The translations under genes were made by a program, and so were the position numbers. The notes below the pieces were generated by a model that did not search any database, was not told the origin of the DNA, and saw only the letters and a list, made by a program, of their open reading frames with translations. A stretch of DNA of 64,000 nt from Mycobacteroides chelonae (GTDB taxonomy: Bacteria; Actinomycetota; Actinomycetes; Mycobacteriales; Mycobacteriaceae): contig JACHLF010000011.1 of the NCBI GenBank assembly GCA_014204435.1, positions 1-64,000 of the forward strand, read 5' to 3'. Below, in pieces: positions 49,280 through 58,282 of this stretch (its first letter is position 1; the number at the start of each line of letters is the position of its first letter).

Positions 49280-50506
49280 ATGGCCAGCACCCTTCCCAGC
49301 AATCCGTCCCTGGATCGCATCCGCGATGACGCGCGCGGGTTGCAGCGCGCGGTACGCACCGAAAATCCCGAGGCGATCGCCACGGTGCGCCGATACCATC
49401 CACGCCCGGATATCGCTTTGGCGAGTCAGCGATTCGCACTGCACGATGCACAGTCGACGACGGCACGCCGCTACGGATTCACCGGCTGGCCGGCGCTCGT
49501 GCGCTACGTGGAACTCGTCGTCGAACTGAACACCGATCCGGGCGCGGTGAACGAGGCCGCCCTCGACCCCGCCGACCGGTTCTGCGCCCTGGCGTCGCTG
49601 CGATACGACGAGAACGACGAGCCGCCGCGTTGGCAGGCGGCAGCCGATCTGTTGGCCGACGAGCCAGGACTGGTCGAGAAACACGTGTGGGCCGCCGCCT
49701 CTGCCGCCGACCCTGCCGCACTCACCCGCCACCTGGCCGCGCGGCCGGCGCTCGCGACGACGAGCGGTGGCCCTTACCAATGGTTTCCGCTGATGTACCT
49801 GTGCTACGGACGCGCCCCGTTGGGCCGCTCCGTCGATGACACGCTGGCCACCGCACACCTGCTGCTGGATGCCGGCGCCGACCCGAACTCGGGGTACCTG
49901 TGGTGCGGGCTGTCCACCCCGTTCACCGCGCTCACCGGCGTCTTCGGCGAAGGCGAGCAAGGACCGGGCCGCCAGCCCCGTCACCGGTTCGCCGAGGCGC
50001 TGGCCGCTGTGCTGCTCGAACGCGGCGCACACCCGGTGGATCAGCAGACCCTCTACAACCGGATGTTCCGCCCCGATAACTCGCATCTGGAGCTGCTGTT
50101 CTCCCACGGGCTCGCTGACGCCGGTATCAGCCCCTGGGAACGCCGCCTGGGCGAGGCCATGGAGACCCGCGAGCAGATGTGGCGACGACAGATCGAGTGG
50201 GCCGCCGGGCATGGGTTCGCCGACCGCCTGGAGCTACTGGCCCGACACGGAATCGACACCACGGGAGCCACTCTGGTGCCACCTTCCTTCCCTACCAAGG
50301 TCAATGCCCGCGACGCGGAAGGCGCTACGCCGTTGCACCATGCGGCCTGGGAGGGCGATCTGGAGCTGATCCGACGACTTCTGGACGCCGGAGCCGATCG
50401 CACGATCGCCGACGACCGTTTCGGCACGACCCCGCTGGCCTGGGCAGAGCACGCGTACCAGACCGAGGCGGCCGAGCTTCTGCGGCTATGCCCAGAAACA
50501 GGCTAG
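49280..50506 (+). CDS. Ankyrin-repeat protein
   Basis: The 408-residue protein has clear ankyrin units at the C-terminus (GATPLHHAAWEGDLELIRRLLDAGAD, about residues 345-370, then TTPLAWAEHA) and a weaker one earlier (ATAHLLLDAGADPNSG). The N-terminal part is helical, with RRYHPRPDIALASQRFALHDAQ resembling ankyrin proteins of actinobacteria. No signal or membrane segment, so it is probably a cytosolic binding protein. AGAGGAGG lies just before the ATG. Its stop overlaps the end of the broken ABC ATPase gene. Confidence 0.85.
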   Translation: MASTLPSNPSLDRIRDDARGLQRAVRTENPEAIATVRRYHPRPDIALASQRFALHDAQSTTARRYGFTGWPALVRYVELVVELNTDPGAVNEAALDPADRFCALASLRYDENDEPPRWQAAADLLADEPGLVEKHVWAAASAADPAALTRHLAARPALATTSGGPYQWFPLMYLCYGRAPLGRSVDDTLATAHLLLDAGADPNSGYLWCGLSTPFTALTGVFGEGEQGPGRQPRHRFAEALAAVLLERGAHPVDQQTLYNRMFRPDNSHLELLFSHGLADAGISPWERRLGEAMETREQMWRRQIEWAAGHGFADRLELLARHGIDTTGATLVPPSFPTKVNARDAEGATPLHHAAWEGDLELIRRLLDAGADRTIADDRFGTTPLAWAEHAYQTEAAELLRLCPETG

Positions 50507-51178
50507 GCGGCAGCGGCTTTCACCGCTCGACCCACCTCGGTGCGGAGCTCGGCATAGTCGGGCGAACGACATAGGTCGTCGGGGTCGACGCCGGTCCGAG
50601 GCAGCCCCACCGGGGTATCCAGCGCCACCTGGCCAGGACGACGGGTCAGCACCACGATGCGCGATCCGAGAAAAGCAGCCTCGTCGGCGCTGTGCGTGAC
50701 GAAGACCGTGACGCGACCCGATTCGGCACTGACCTGACGGACATCCTCCTGGAGACATTCACGGGTGAGCGCGTCGAGCGCCGCGAACGGCTCGTCCAGG
50801 AGAAACAGCGGAGTCTCCGCGGCGAGCGCACGGCGATCGCCACTCGCTGCTGCTGGCCACCGCTGATCTCCCAGATGCGGCGATTCGCGTTGCCCTCCAA
50901 CCCGACTCGGGTGAGCAGTTGGTCGCGGCGCTGCGCCCAGGGTTCGCGGGGCACCTTTGCGTACTTGAGCGCGAGCTCGACGTTGCCGCTCGCGGTACGC
51001 CACGGAAACAGGCGGGGCTGCTGGAACACCACCCCGGAGGTGGTGCCCGGTGTGGGCACGCCGCCTGCCACCTGCACGGCCCCTTCACTCGGCAATTCGA
51101 ATCCGGCCAACAGCTGTAGCAGGGTGCGCTTACCACAGCCCGAGGCACCCACCAGAACCAGGAAGGTACGCCATGCCC
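50503..51178 (-). pseudogene. Broken ABC transporter ATPase (SsuB/TauB-like)
   Basis: The gene is in two frames. The first part reads FLVLVGASGCGKRTLLQLLAG, VVFQQPRLFPWRT and the signature ISGGQQQRVAIA, then derails. The second frame continues ALAAETPLFLLDEPFAALDALTRE, VFVTHSADEAAFLGSRIVVL to the normal end. One missing C near 50830-50835 (GCGATCGC-CGTGCGCTC) accounts for the shift. In addition the N-terminal strands before Walker A are gone, and Walker A itself reads GKRT instead of GKST. It joins directly onto the truncated permease, so a deletion removed the gene boundary. Not functional. Confidence 0.88.
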
Positions 51179-51615
51179 ACGGCGAGCCGGATTCCGGTGA
51201 AGGTCTGGGGTAGTGCCGACGGGATCACCGCGTCTCGGGTCACCTGCCACCGGCTGGCACCCAGCGCGCGGGCGGCCTGCTCCAAGCCCACCGGAGCTGC
51301 CACCACCGCCGCCGTGGTGGCGACGGCCGCGGGCGGCAGTGTGCGCAGGAACGTCAGCCCGGGTTCCGGAACACTGCGCACCCACCGTCACGCCGATGAC
51401 CATGCCGAACAGCAAGCGGCGCAACGTCATGTACAGGTGCTCGACCAACAGATAGCCGCCGCAGCCGTACACGCCGTCGTGGTTGGTGGACACTTCGATG
51501 AACGCGCGCCACCACGCTGCTCGGATACGGCACGAAGGTTGGGTTCCAGATACCGCAGGCCGCCGCCAGCTGCCATATTCCGATGAAGACGATCACCGAC
51601 AGCAAACTCGGACCC
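51160..51615 (-). pseudogene. Broken ABC transporter permease (SsuC/TauC-like)
   Basis: Pieces of a binding-protein-dependent permease lie in three frames, in the right order: LLSVIVFIGIWQLAAACGIWNP with FVPYPSSVV (about 51600-51500), GGYLLVEHLYMTLRRLLFGM (about 51450-51390), then LEQAARALGASRWQVTRDAV and ALPQTFTGIRLAVG (about 51290-51175). The segment between the second and third pieces is shortened. The gene ends abruptly where the ATPase remnant begins. No substrate-binding protein is nearby. The family would import sulfonates, taurine or nitrate-like anions. Confidence 0.85.
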
Positions 51616-51628
51616 TCAAGAGTCCGAT

Positions 51629-52819
51629 TCAGCGCGAACGAAACCCGCGTCGGGGCGCCGGCCCGGTGTCCTCGTCGGGGTCGCTATCCCACAGGCCGAT
51701 GACCGGGGCCGCTCCCCTGGGCAGCTCACCGAGTAGCTCGCGGGTGTTGTCACTGTTGACCAGGTACCGAGGGCAGTAATGCTCGTTTTCGTCGCCGCGC
51801 CGCTGACCTGCGTGCGGCGGATACGCGGCCATCATCGGCATCATCGCGCCCCACGACCGTGGCACCGCGCCAGCACCGATACCGCCGCCACTCGTGGCGG
51901 TGGGTCCCGCAGCGAGTGGGGGCATCCGGTCGGGAGCCAGCGGCTGGCGTGTCGCCGTCGATTCGAATCCGGAGCTGCGGGTCGGGCTCTCACGCCACAA
52001 CGGGTCGCGCATCCAGTCCTGACCCGCGTAGACATTATCTTCGCCAAGCTCGTCGATATTCGATCCGGATGTCGATCCCGATCCGAAAACCTTGCCCGGC
52101 AATGCGTTACCCGCAACTCTCGTCACGGCGGGTATCTGCGGCGCCATGGCGGTGCCACCCGGCAAGACCATCTGCTGCGGGTTCTGCCCCTGCCCGCCCA
52201 GCCCCCACCGCGCCAGGAACTCCTCGGCACGCTCGGCTTGTTCATCGGACGATCGATCGCGTGCCGCCGCGACGCTCGCATCCGGTCCGGAACCAAAGCG
52301 AAGTCGTTCCCGCGGACCGACCAGTTCGGCCACGGCGTTTCCGGCCGCTATCGCCGGACCGCTGTATATGGTCCGCACCTGATTCAAGGCCTGCTCCCAC
52401 CGGCTCAGGTGCTCGGAGAACGGCGCGCTCCAGCCAGGAAGGTCACCCAACTTGCTGACCGGTGCCGATGCGGGCGGAGACGCGATCTTCTGCTGCAGCT
52501 CTCGTATCGCCGACGCCAGCACGTCCAGACCGGACGAGAGGGTGAGCGCCGGGTCCAGTGCGGTGCGCGAGTTCTCGACGTACGCCCGCATGGCGCGCAG
52601 CGCCGCCCTTGCTCCCGGACCGCTCCAGCTCTCGTCGATGGTCGCGGTCACGTCTTCCAGAAAGGTCGAGAACAGCGAATCAAGCTCCCGCAGATGGCCT
52701 TTCCACTCTGCAGCGATGCGTGTGATATCCGCTGGGGCCATCCTCGCCTGCATGTCCATGATCGATTCATGGCTCCACTTCTCACCGTGCCATTCGTCGG
52801 ACCGTACGGTGCCGGTCAT
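51629..52819 (-). CDS. WXG100/ESX-substrate-like protein with long disordered C-terminus
   Basis: The 396-residue protein has a helical N-terminal domain of about 120 residues with a W-S-G turn at 65-67 (DESWSGPGARAALRAMRAYV), the sign of ESX-secreted WXG100 or EspA/EspB-like proteins. Residues 130-330 are Gly/Pro/Ala-rich and probably disordered, and the tail is charged (PDEDTGPAPRRGFRSR). No signal peptide. Its start overlaps the stop of the upstream small protein by 4 bp, so the two are coupled and may form a secreted pair. No exact family assigned. Confidence 0.75.
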   Translation of the reverse strand: MTGTVRSDEWHGEKWSHESIMDMQARMAPADITRIAAEWKGHLRELDSLFSTFLEDVTATIDESWSGPGARAALRAMRAYVENSRTALDPALTLSSGLDVLASAIRELQQKIASPPASAPVSKLGDLPGWSAPFSEHLSRWEQALNQVRTIYSGPAIAAGNAVAELVGPRERLRFGSGPDASVAAARDRSSDEQAERAEEFLARWGLGGQGQNPQQMVLPGGTAMAPQIPAVTRVAGNALPGKVFGSGSTSGSNIDELGEDNVYAGQDWMRDPLWRESPTRSSGFESTATRQPLAPDRMPPLAAGPTATSGGGIGAGAVPRSWGAMMPMMAAYPPHAGQRRGDENEHYCPRYLVNSDNTRELLGELPRGAAPVIGLWDSDPDEDTGPAPRRGFRSR

Positions 52820-53175
52820 CTCATCGCCTTCCGGGAGCTATCGGCGGAGCTCCTGTCGACGTCAAGGTAGGCGTCACCGATCCGCCGATAGCTCTCGGCG
52901 AACTCGGTCAGCACGGATCGATGCTGTTCGAGTACGGCACCCAACGATCCACTCGACGCCAGGGCGGCGTGATGCAGGACCCTGCCCCACCCCCGCCCCT
53001 CTTCGCAGTCACCGAAGATGGCGTGGTTGACGGGCGCGAAGGTCTCCAGGCGGGCGATGACGCTCGCAAATGCGCTTCGCAGCAGCTCGCAGCGCGTCGC
53101 CAGCTCCTCACAGGCACCCTCTGCAAGCCGCAGCGTCGAGAGATCGATGTATGTGTCCGGGTCATCGAGGGACAT
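52816..53175 (-). CDS. Small EspC-like putative ESX substrate
   Basis: The 119-residue protein is mostly helical and has near its end YLDVD (Tyr103-Asp107), which fits the Y-x3-D/E type VII secretion signal, after a long helix (LEQHRSVLTEFAESYRRIGDAY). Size and pattern resemble the EspC/WXG100-like T7SS effector group, although it lacks a clear W-x-G turn (WGR instead). It is coupled to the larger WXG-like gene downstream, the usual arrangement for partner ESX substrates. Confidence 0.7.
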   Translation of the reverse strand: MSLDDPDTYIDLSTLRLAEGACEELATRCELLRSAFASVIARLETFAPVNHAIFGDCEEGRGWGRVLHHAALASSGSLGAVLEQHRSVLTEFAESYRRIGDAYLDVDRSSADSSRKAMR

Positions 53176-53279
53176 GACTGCTCCTACCTGGGGCTATACG
53201 GGTTCGATAGCAGGTAGGACCGTCGATGCGGCTGCCCGGTTCCCTCGATTTTCAGGCTGTGGACAAACAACGGCGGCGG

Positions 53280-54062
53280 CTAGCTGTCCTTAGTGTCCTT
53301 AGAATCGCCGGACTCGGGCCCGGGATCGCCGCCGCCCTCGGTCTGCCCCGGCGAGAAATCTTCGGGCAGCAGCGCCTCAAGAGCGGCACCCTTGATCCGG
53401 CGGAAGGCCCTGCGGGGACGGCTCTGTTCCAGCACCGCCACCTCCAGTCCGCCCAGCGCCCGGCCCTCGGAGCCATTGGTGCCGGCCGTCCCGGCCTGCA
53501 GTGCCTTCACCGCGAAACCGACCGCATCCTTGAGCGTGGCACCCTCGGCGTAGCTCTCCTTGAGCGAGTTGATCACCGGCTCGGTGTTGCCACCCATGAC
53601 CACCCAATGCGGCTCATCCGCGATCGACCCGTCGTAGGTGATCCGGTACAGCACCGGTTCGGTGTCGCGACCATGGTGGGCCACCTCCCCCACGCACAGC
53701 TCCACCTCGTAGGGCTTGGCCTGCTCGTTGAAGATGGTGCCGAGCGCCTCGGCATAGATATTGGCCAGCTGCCGTCCGCTCACGTCGCGGCGATCGTAGG
53801 CGTAGCCGCGCATGTCGGCCCACTGGATGCCGCCACGGCGCAAGCGGTCGAACTCGTTGAACTTTCCGACGGCCGCAAAACCCACCCGATCGTAGACCTC
53901 GCTGACCTTCTGTAGCGAGTTGGACGGATTCTCGGCGACGAACAGCACTCCGTCGGCGTAGGTCAGCGCCACGACCGACCGGCCACGGCTGATTCCCTTG
54001 CGCGCCAGCTCCGAACGGTCGCGCATGAGCTGCTCGACCGAGGCGTAATACGGAAAGGTCAT
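53280..54062 (-). CDS. prcA: 20S proteasome alpha subunit
   Basis: PrcA forms the outer rings and the gate of the mycobacterial proteasome. The 260-residue protein starts [20 protein letters not shown], the family N-terminus that closes the gate, and has [18 protein letters not shown] and [26 protein letters not shown]. The C-terminal tail is acidic and Gly-rich. It overlaps prcB by 4 bp in the order pup-prcB-prcA. Confidence 0.97.
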   Translation of the reverse strand: MTFPYYASVEQLMRDRSELARKGISRGRSVVALTYADGVLFVAENPSNSLQKVSEVYDRVGFAAVGKFNEFDRLRRGGIQWADMRGYAYDRRDVSGRQLANIYAEALGTIFNEQAKPYEVELCVGEVAHHGRDTEPVLYRITYDGSIADEPHWVVMGGNTEPVINSLKESYAEGATLKDAVGFAVKALQAGTAGTNGSEGRALGGLEVAVLEQSRPRRAFRRIKGAALEALLPEDFSPGQTEGGGDPGPESGDSKDTKDS

Positions 54063-54907
54063 GAGGGATCACCACTTTCGGCCGCTTCGGTCCGCTTCTC
54101 GATGACCTCGCGCGCAATGCTTTCGATATCGGCCTCGGGCACGCGAATCGCTCCGCCGGAATCGATACGAATCGCCGTCGGGAACACCCGGCGCACCAGA
54201 TCCGGCCCGCCCGTTGCCGAATCGTCCTCGGCCGCGTCGTACAGCGACTCCACGGCCACCGACAGCGCGCTCAGCGCGTCGCCACCGGACTTGTAAAGCT
54301 TCTTGATCGACGACTTCGCGAACACCGAGCCCGAGCCCACCGCCTGATAGCCGTCACTCTCGACATGCCAACCACCGGCAACATCGAAAGACACGATGCG
54401 CCCTGCGGTTTCGCCGTTCGGGTCGTCGATGTCGTAACCCACCAACAGCGGCACCGCCACCAAGCCCTGCATGGCTGCCGCAAGGTTGCCGCGCACCAGC
54501 GCCGAAAGACGGTTGGCCTTGCCGTTGAAGGTCAGGGGCACGCCTTCGAGCTTCTCGTAGTGCTCCAGCTCGACCGCGTACAACCGTGCGAATTCGACAG
54601 CGATGGCGGCGGTTCCGGCGATGCCGGTGGCCGAGTAGTTATCGGTGATTTGTACCTTGTCGATATCGCGGTTGGCAATGTAATTGCCTTGGGTCGCGCG
54701 CCGGTCACCGGCGATCAGCACCCCTCCGCGATAGGTGAGCGCCACGATGGTCGTCCCGTGCGGCAGGCTGGAGATCACGTCACCATTCGCCTTTCCGAGC
54801 GCCGGAAGGAGCTCCGGAGCCTGGATCCTCAGGTACTCCGAGAAGGAGGAAAGGTGCGAGTGTCGGGTGAACTGCCGGGGCGCGATCGAGTCATCGCGCC
54901 AGATCAC
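54059..54907 (-). CDS. prcB: 20S proteasome beta subunit
   Basis: PrcB is the catalytic subunit. The 282-residue precursor has a 51-residue propeptide and would be cut before Thr52 (in HGTTIVAL), the nucleophile. Asp and Lys partners appear in [15 protein letters not shown] and the downstream region. It overlaps pup by 4 bp and prcA by 4 bp, so the three are one coupled unit. Confidence 0.97.
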   Translation of the reverse strand: MIWRDDSIAPRQFTRHSHLSSFSEYLRIQAPELLPALGKANGDVISSLPHGTTIVALTYRGGVLIAGDRRATQGNYIANRDIDKVQITDNYSATGIAGTAAIAVEFARLYAVELEHYEKLEGVPLTFNGKANRLSALVRGNLAAAMQGLVAVPLLVGYDIDDPNGETAGRIVSFDVAGGWHVESDGYQAVGSGSVFAKSSIKKLYKSGGDALSALSVAVESLYDAAEDDSATGGPDLVRRVFPTAIRIDSGGAIRVPEADIESIAREVIEKRTEAAESGDPS

Positions 54908-55098
54908 TGGCCACCCTTTTGGACGTATGCCCGCACGAAGTCCTCGGCGTTCTCTTCCAACACGTCATCGATCTCGTCGAGCAGATCGTCAGTGTCCTCC
55001 GCCAGCTTTTCGCGGCGCTCCTGCCCGGCCGGTCCTCCCAGGTCGGTGACGTCATCCTCGTCTCCACCACCACCGCGCTTGGTCTGTTCCTGCGCCAT
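54904..55098 (-). CDS. pup: Prokaryotic ubiquitin-like protein Pup
   Basis: Pup is the 64-residue intrinsically disordered tag joined to substrate lysines. It shows the acidic helical stretch that Mpa binds ([23 protein letters not shown] without its flanks) and the C-terminal GGQ, whose Gln must be deamidated by Dop before PafA can use it. Start ATG 55098, overlapping prcB by 4 bp. Confidence 0.97.
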   Translation of the reverse strand: MAQEQTKRGGGGDEDDVTDLGGPAGQERREKLAEDTDDLLDEIDDVLEENAEDFVRAYVQKGGQ

Positions 55099-55187
55099 CG
55101 CTGCCTCCTGACTCTAGGTCGGTTCCGTTCAGCCTACCGGGCAGCGCCGACGAGGTGACGTTTCACAAGTGTGCGTCGCCCAACCCG

Positions 55188-56684
55188 CTATGTGGTGAGC
55201 TGATCGACCAGCTCAGCAGCCGAATCCACCGAGTCCAGCAGAGAGCCCACATGGCTCTTGCTGCCACGCAGCGGCTCCAGCGTTGGAATCCTGACAAGCG
55301 AATCCCCGCCCAGGTCGAATATCACTGAGTCCCAGCTCGCGGCGGCGATGTCCGCACCGAACCGGCGCAGGCACTCGCCGCGGAAGTAGGCCCGGGTGTC
55401 CGAAGGAGGCCGAGTCACCGCGTCCAGCACCTGCTGCTCGGTGACCATCCGCTGCATAGAGCCCCGGGCCACGAGCCGGTTGTAGAGGCCCTTGTCGAGG
55501 CGGACATCGGAGTACTGCAGGTCAACCAGGTGTAGCCGCGGTGCCGACCAGCTCAGATTTTCGCGCTGCCGGAATCCTTCCAACAACCGCAGCTTGGCGG
55601 GCCAGTCCAGCAGGTCCGCACACTCCATCGGGTCGCGTTCCAGTAGATCGAGCACCTTGGCCCAGACCTGCAAGACGTGGTCGGCCTGCGGGTCCGGATC
55701 GCGAGAGGCGACCAGCTCCGCCACCCTATCCAAGTAAATACGTTGCAGCGCAAGGCCCGTCAGCTCCCGACCGTCCGCGAGCGCCACCGTCGCCCGCAGC
55801 AACGGATCACGACTGATCACATGCACCGCATGCACCGGTCGAGCCAGCTGCAGGTCCGATAGATCCGCGCCGGATTCGATCAGGTCGAGCACCAGCGAGG
55901 TGGTGCCCACCTTGAGGAATGTCGAGGTTTCGGCGAGGTTGGCGTCGCCGATGATGACGTGCAGCCGGCGGTACTTGTCAGCGTCGGCGTGCGGTTCGTC
56001 TCGGGTGTTGATGATGCCGCGCTTGAGGGTGGTTTCCAGGCCCACCTCCACCTCGATGTAGTCGGCACGCTGGGAAAGCTGGAATCCCGCGTCGTCGCCC
56101 GAGGGCCCGATACCCACCCGGCCGGAACCGGTGACGACCTGGCGCGACACGAAGAACGGGGTCAGGCCCGCGATGACCGAGGAGAACGGCGTCTGGCGGT
56201 CCATCAGGTAGTTCTCGTGGGTGCCGTAAGAGGCACCCTTTCCATCGATGTTGTTCTTGTACAGCTGCAGCCGTGCGGCGCCGGGCACGCTGGCGACGTG
56301 GCGGGCGGCGGCCTCCATGACGCGCTCTCCCGCCTTGTCCCAGATGACGGCGTCCAGCGGGTTTGTGCATTCGGGGGCCGAGTACTCCGGGTGCGCGTGA
56401 TCGACGTAGAGCCGGGCGCCATTGGTGAGAATCATGTTGGCCGCCCCGATCTCATCGGCATCGACGATTGGAGCCGGGCCGGTAGTACGCCCCAGGTCGA
56501 ATCCACGGGCATCGCGCAGCGGCGACTCGACCTCGTAGTCCCAGCGGGTGCGCTTGGCCCGCTGAATCCCCGTTGCCGCGGCATATGCCAGCACCGCCTG
56601 CGTGGAGGTCAAGATCGGATTGGCGGCGGGGTCCGTGGGCGACGAAATGCCGTACTCGACCTCTGTACCGATGATCCGTTGCAT
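55188..56684 (-). CDS. dop: Deamidase/depupylase Dop
   Basis: Dop deamidates the C-terminal Gln of Pup and also removes Pup from substrates. The 498-residue protein starts [19 protein letters not shown] and shares with PafA the segments [36 protein letters not shown] and [18 protein letters not shown]. It is the known paralogue of PafA. It lies 89 bp upstream of pup on the same strand. Confidence 0.97.
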   Translation of the reverse strand: MQRIIGTEVEYGISSPTDPAANPILTSTQAVLAYAAATGIQRAKRTRWDYEVESPLRDARGFDLGRTTGPAPIVDADEIGAANMILTNGARLYVDHAHPEYSAPECTNPLDAVIWDKAGERVMEAAARHVASVPGAARLQLYKNNIDGKGASYGTHENYLMDRQTPFSSVIAGLTPFFVSRQVVTGSGRVGIGPSGDDAGFQLSQRADYIEVEVGLETTLKRGIINTRDEPHADADKYRRLHVIIGDANLAETSTFLKVGTTSLVLDLIESGADLSDLQLARPVHAVHVISRDPLLRATVALADGRELTGLALQRIYLDRVAELVASRDPDPQADHVLQVWAKVLDLLERDPMECADLLDWPAKLRLLEGFRQRENLSWSAPRLHLVDLQYSDVRLDKGLYNRLVARGSMQRMVTEQQVLDAVTRPPSDTRAYFRGECLRRFGADIAAASWDSVIFDLGGDSLVRIPTLEPLRGSKSHVGSLLDSVDSAAELVDQLTT

Positions 56685-56828
56685 GACGTTCAGCCTAGAG
56701 AGGCGGGGCTGAACACGACGCCGGGGACTGTTCAGAGTGCTCTGCGCGCCTCAAAATCCGCGTTAGCGTCGGGTTTCATGAGCTAACCCGAGAAGATTCA
56801 TGTCGACCCCAGCGGAGCCCCGCAGACC

Positions 56829-57163
56829 ATGCTGGCGACGTTGTACGCCAAGGCGCTCGACGCTGATCTGCCCACACCGATCCTCGGAGACCGGCTGGCC
56901 CGCGATATCGCCCACCGCATCGACTATGACTGGTCCACGACGACCATCACCGCCGGCCGCCCCACGCTGTCACCACACGCTCGGCGCATTTCGACAACTG
57001 GGCCCGCGCCTTCCTGTCCAGGCTGCAGCTGCTGGAGTGGGAGTCGCCGTGCGATTCGGAGACCTTCCAACGAACCAAGACGGCGTATCGGCTGCTGGAC
57101 AAGGCGATATCACTATCGCCGACGCTTCGATACATGGCGCAGTATCACCGCTACGCGTTCTGA
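56829..57163 (+). pseudogene. Internally deleted O-methyltransferase (PF04072 type)
   Basis: The start reads MLATLYAKALDADLPTPIL and ARDIAHRIDYDW, the normal opening of a leucine carboxyl methyltransferase-like enzyme. Near 56945 the frame changes to one reading VTTRSAHFDNWARAFLS, then directly to a C-terminal part (RTKTAYRLLDKAISL, MAQYHRYAF) before TGA 57161-57163. The whole SAM-binding core is absent; about 110 codons remain of the usual 280. It lies beyond the 3' end of the aminotransferase operon and is convergent with it. Confidence 0.7.
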
Positions 57164-57241
57164 GAAGTTGGGGTTGACCGCGGCGGTCCTTGCCGTTTCG
57201 GGGCCGGCAATCGGGGGGATGGGTCGCCGCGGCCAACCAGT

Positions 57242-58282
57242 CTATGACGCAGGCCTACTCAGCTGAGGTGCTGTGCCTTCATCGAGTTCATCCACCTCCA
57301 GCAGCCGCCGTGCGACGATCGCCATCTCGCGTGGATCGCCGACCGTGAGCCTGACGCCGCCGTCCGGATACTCCTTGGCGACTACGTCACCCGTTCCCAG
57401 CAGGGACATCCACGGCGCGCCGTCGCCGCGCGCCGGCAGATACACGAAATTGGCGTGCGACTGCGGAATGCGGGCATCCGTCTGAGCGAGCCGTTTCCGG
57501 AGCTGATCACGTTCGTAGACAATCGAATCGACCCGGAGCCGCAGCTCGTCCTCGGCCACGTAGGACGCCGCCACCGCGACCGCCGCGGCCCGGTTCATGC
57601 CAAAGGGGAGCTGATAGCGACGGATCACGCCGCACACCGCGGGAGCGGCCAATCCATAGCCGATCCGCAACCCGGCCAAGCCGTATGCCTTCGAAAAAGT
57701 ACGCAACACAACCAGGTTGGGATGCTTCGCGATCAAGCGCGGTATGTCCAGATGAGCATCGGGATCCACGAATTCGATGTAGGCCTCATCAAGGATGACC
57801 ACGCTAGTCGGCGGTGCTTGACGGACAAATTCGTAAACCTGCTCCGCCGGTATCAGCGTTCCGGTCGGATTATGTGGTCGGCACAGCACCACGGCGGCCG
57901 CCTCGGCGTCGTACGCCGCACCCAACAACTCATCGAGATCGGTCATACCGTTGTCCGCCAGTGGAATCGGAACCTGGATCAGCCCGGCTATGTCGGCCAG
58001 TATCGGGTACCCGTCAAAGGTCGGATGCGCGAAGACCAACGAATCGCCGGGCCGGCACAGGGCCTGCAGCACCTGCAACGCGACCCCGGTGGCCCCGACT
58101 CCCACCACCACCTCCTCGGGTGTCATGCCCACCCGCTCGGCGATCAATCGCGGCAGCACGACGGGCAGAAACTCGGGATATCGATTCACCTCCGCGATGT
58201 CGTGCCTGAGCGCATCGCGCACCGACGGCAATGGACGATAGGGATTTTCGTTCAATGCCAATCGGAGCGGACTCACCGTCAC
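57242..58282 (-). CDS. PLP-dependent aminotransferase, HisC-like
   Basis: The 346-residue fold-type I enzyme has LALNENPYRPLPSV at the N-terminus, LCRPHNPTGTLIP, VVILDEAYIEF and the PLP lysine in RTFSKAYGLAGLRIGYG, as in histidinol-phosphate aminotransferases. It is not in a histidine operon but is last in the ThDP-SRPBCC-KAS III operon, so it more likely aminates a keto intermediate of that pathway. GTG 58282 overlaps the KAS III stop (GTGA) and has a strong GGAGGGG just upstream; ATG 58300 is an alternative. Confidence 0.85.
   Translation of the reverse strand: MTVSPLRLALNENPYRPLPSVRDALRHDIAEVNRYPEFLPVVLPRLIAERVGMTPEEVVVGVGATGVALQVLQALCRPGDSLVFAHPTFDGYPILADIAGLIQVPIPLADNGMTDLDELLGAAYDAEAAAVVLCRPHNPTGTLIPAEQVYEFVRQAPPTSVVILDEAYIEFVDPDAHLDIPRLIAKHPNLVVLRTFSKAYGLAGLRIGYGLAAPAVCGVIRRYQLPFGMNRAAAVAVAASYVAEDELRLRVDSIVYERDQLRKRLAQTDARIPQSHANFVYLPARGDGAPWMSLLGTGDVVAKEYPDGGVRLTVGDPREMAIVARRLLEVDELDEGTAPQLSRPAS

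Noticed and set aside
57242..58282. Aminotransferase named hisC
   Set aside because: It has the fold motifs of HisC, but its operon partners are not histidine genes, so the symbol would mislead.
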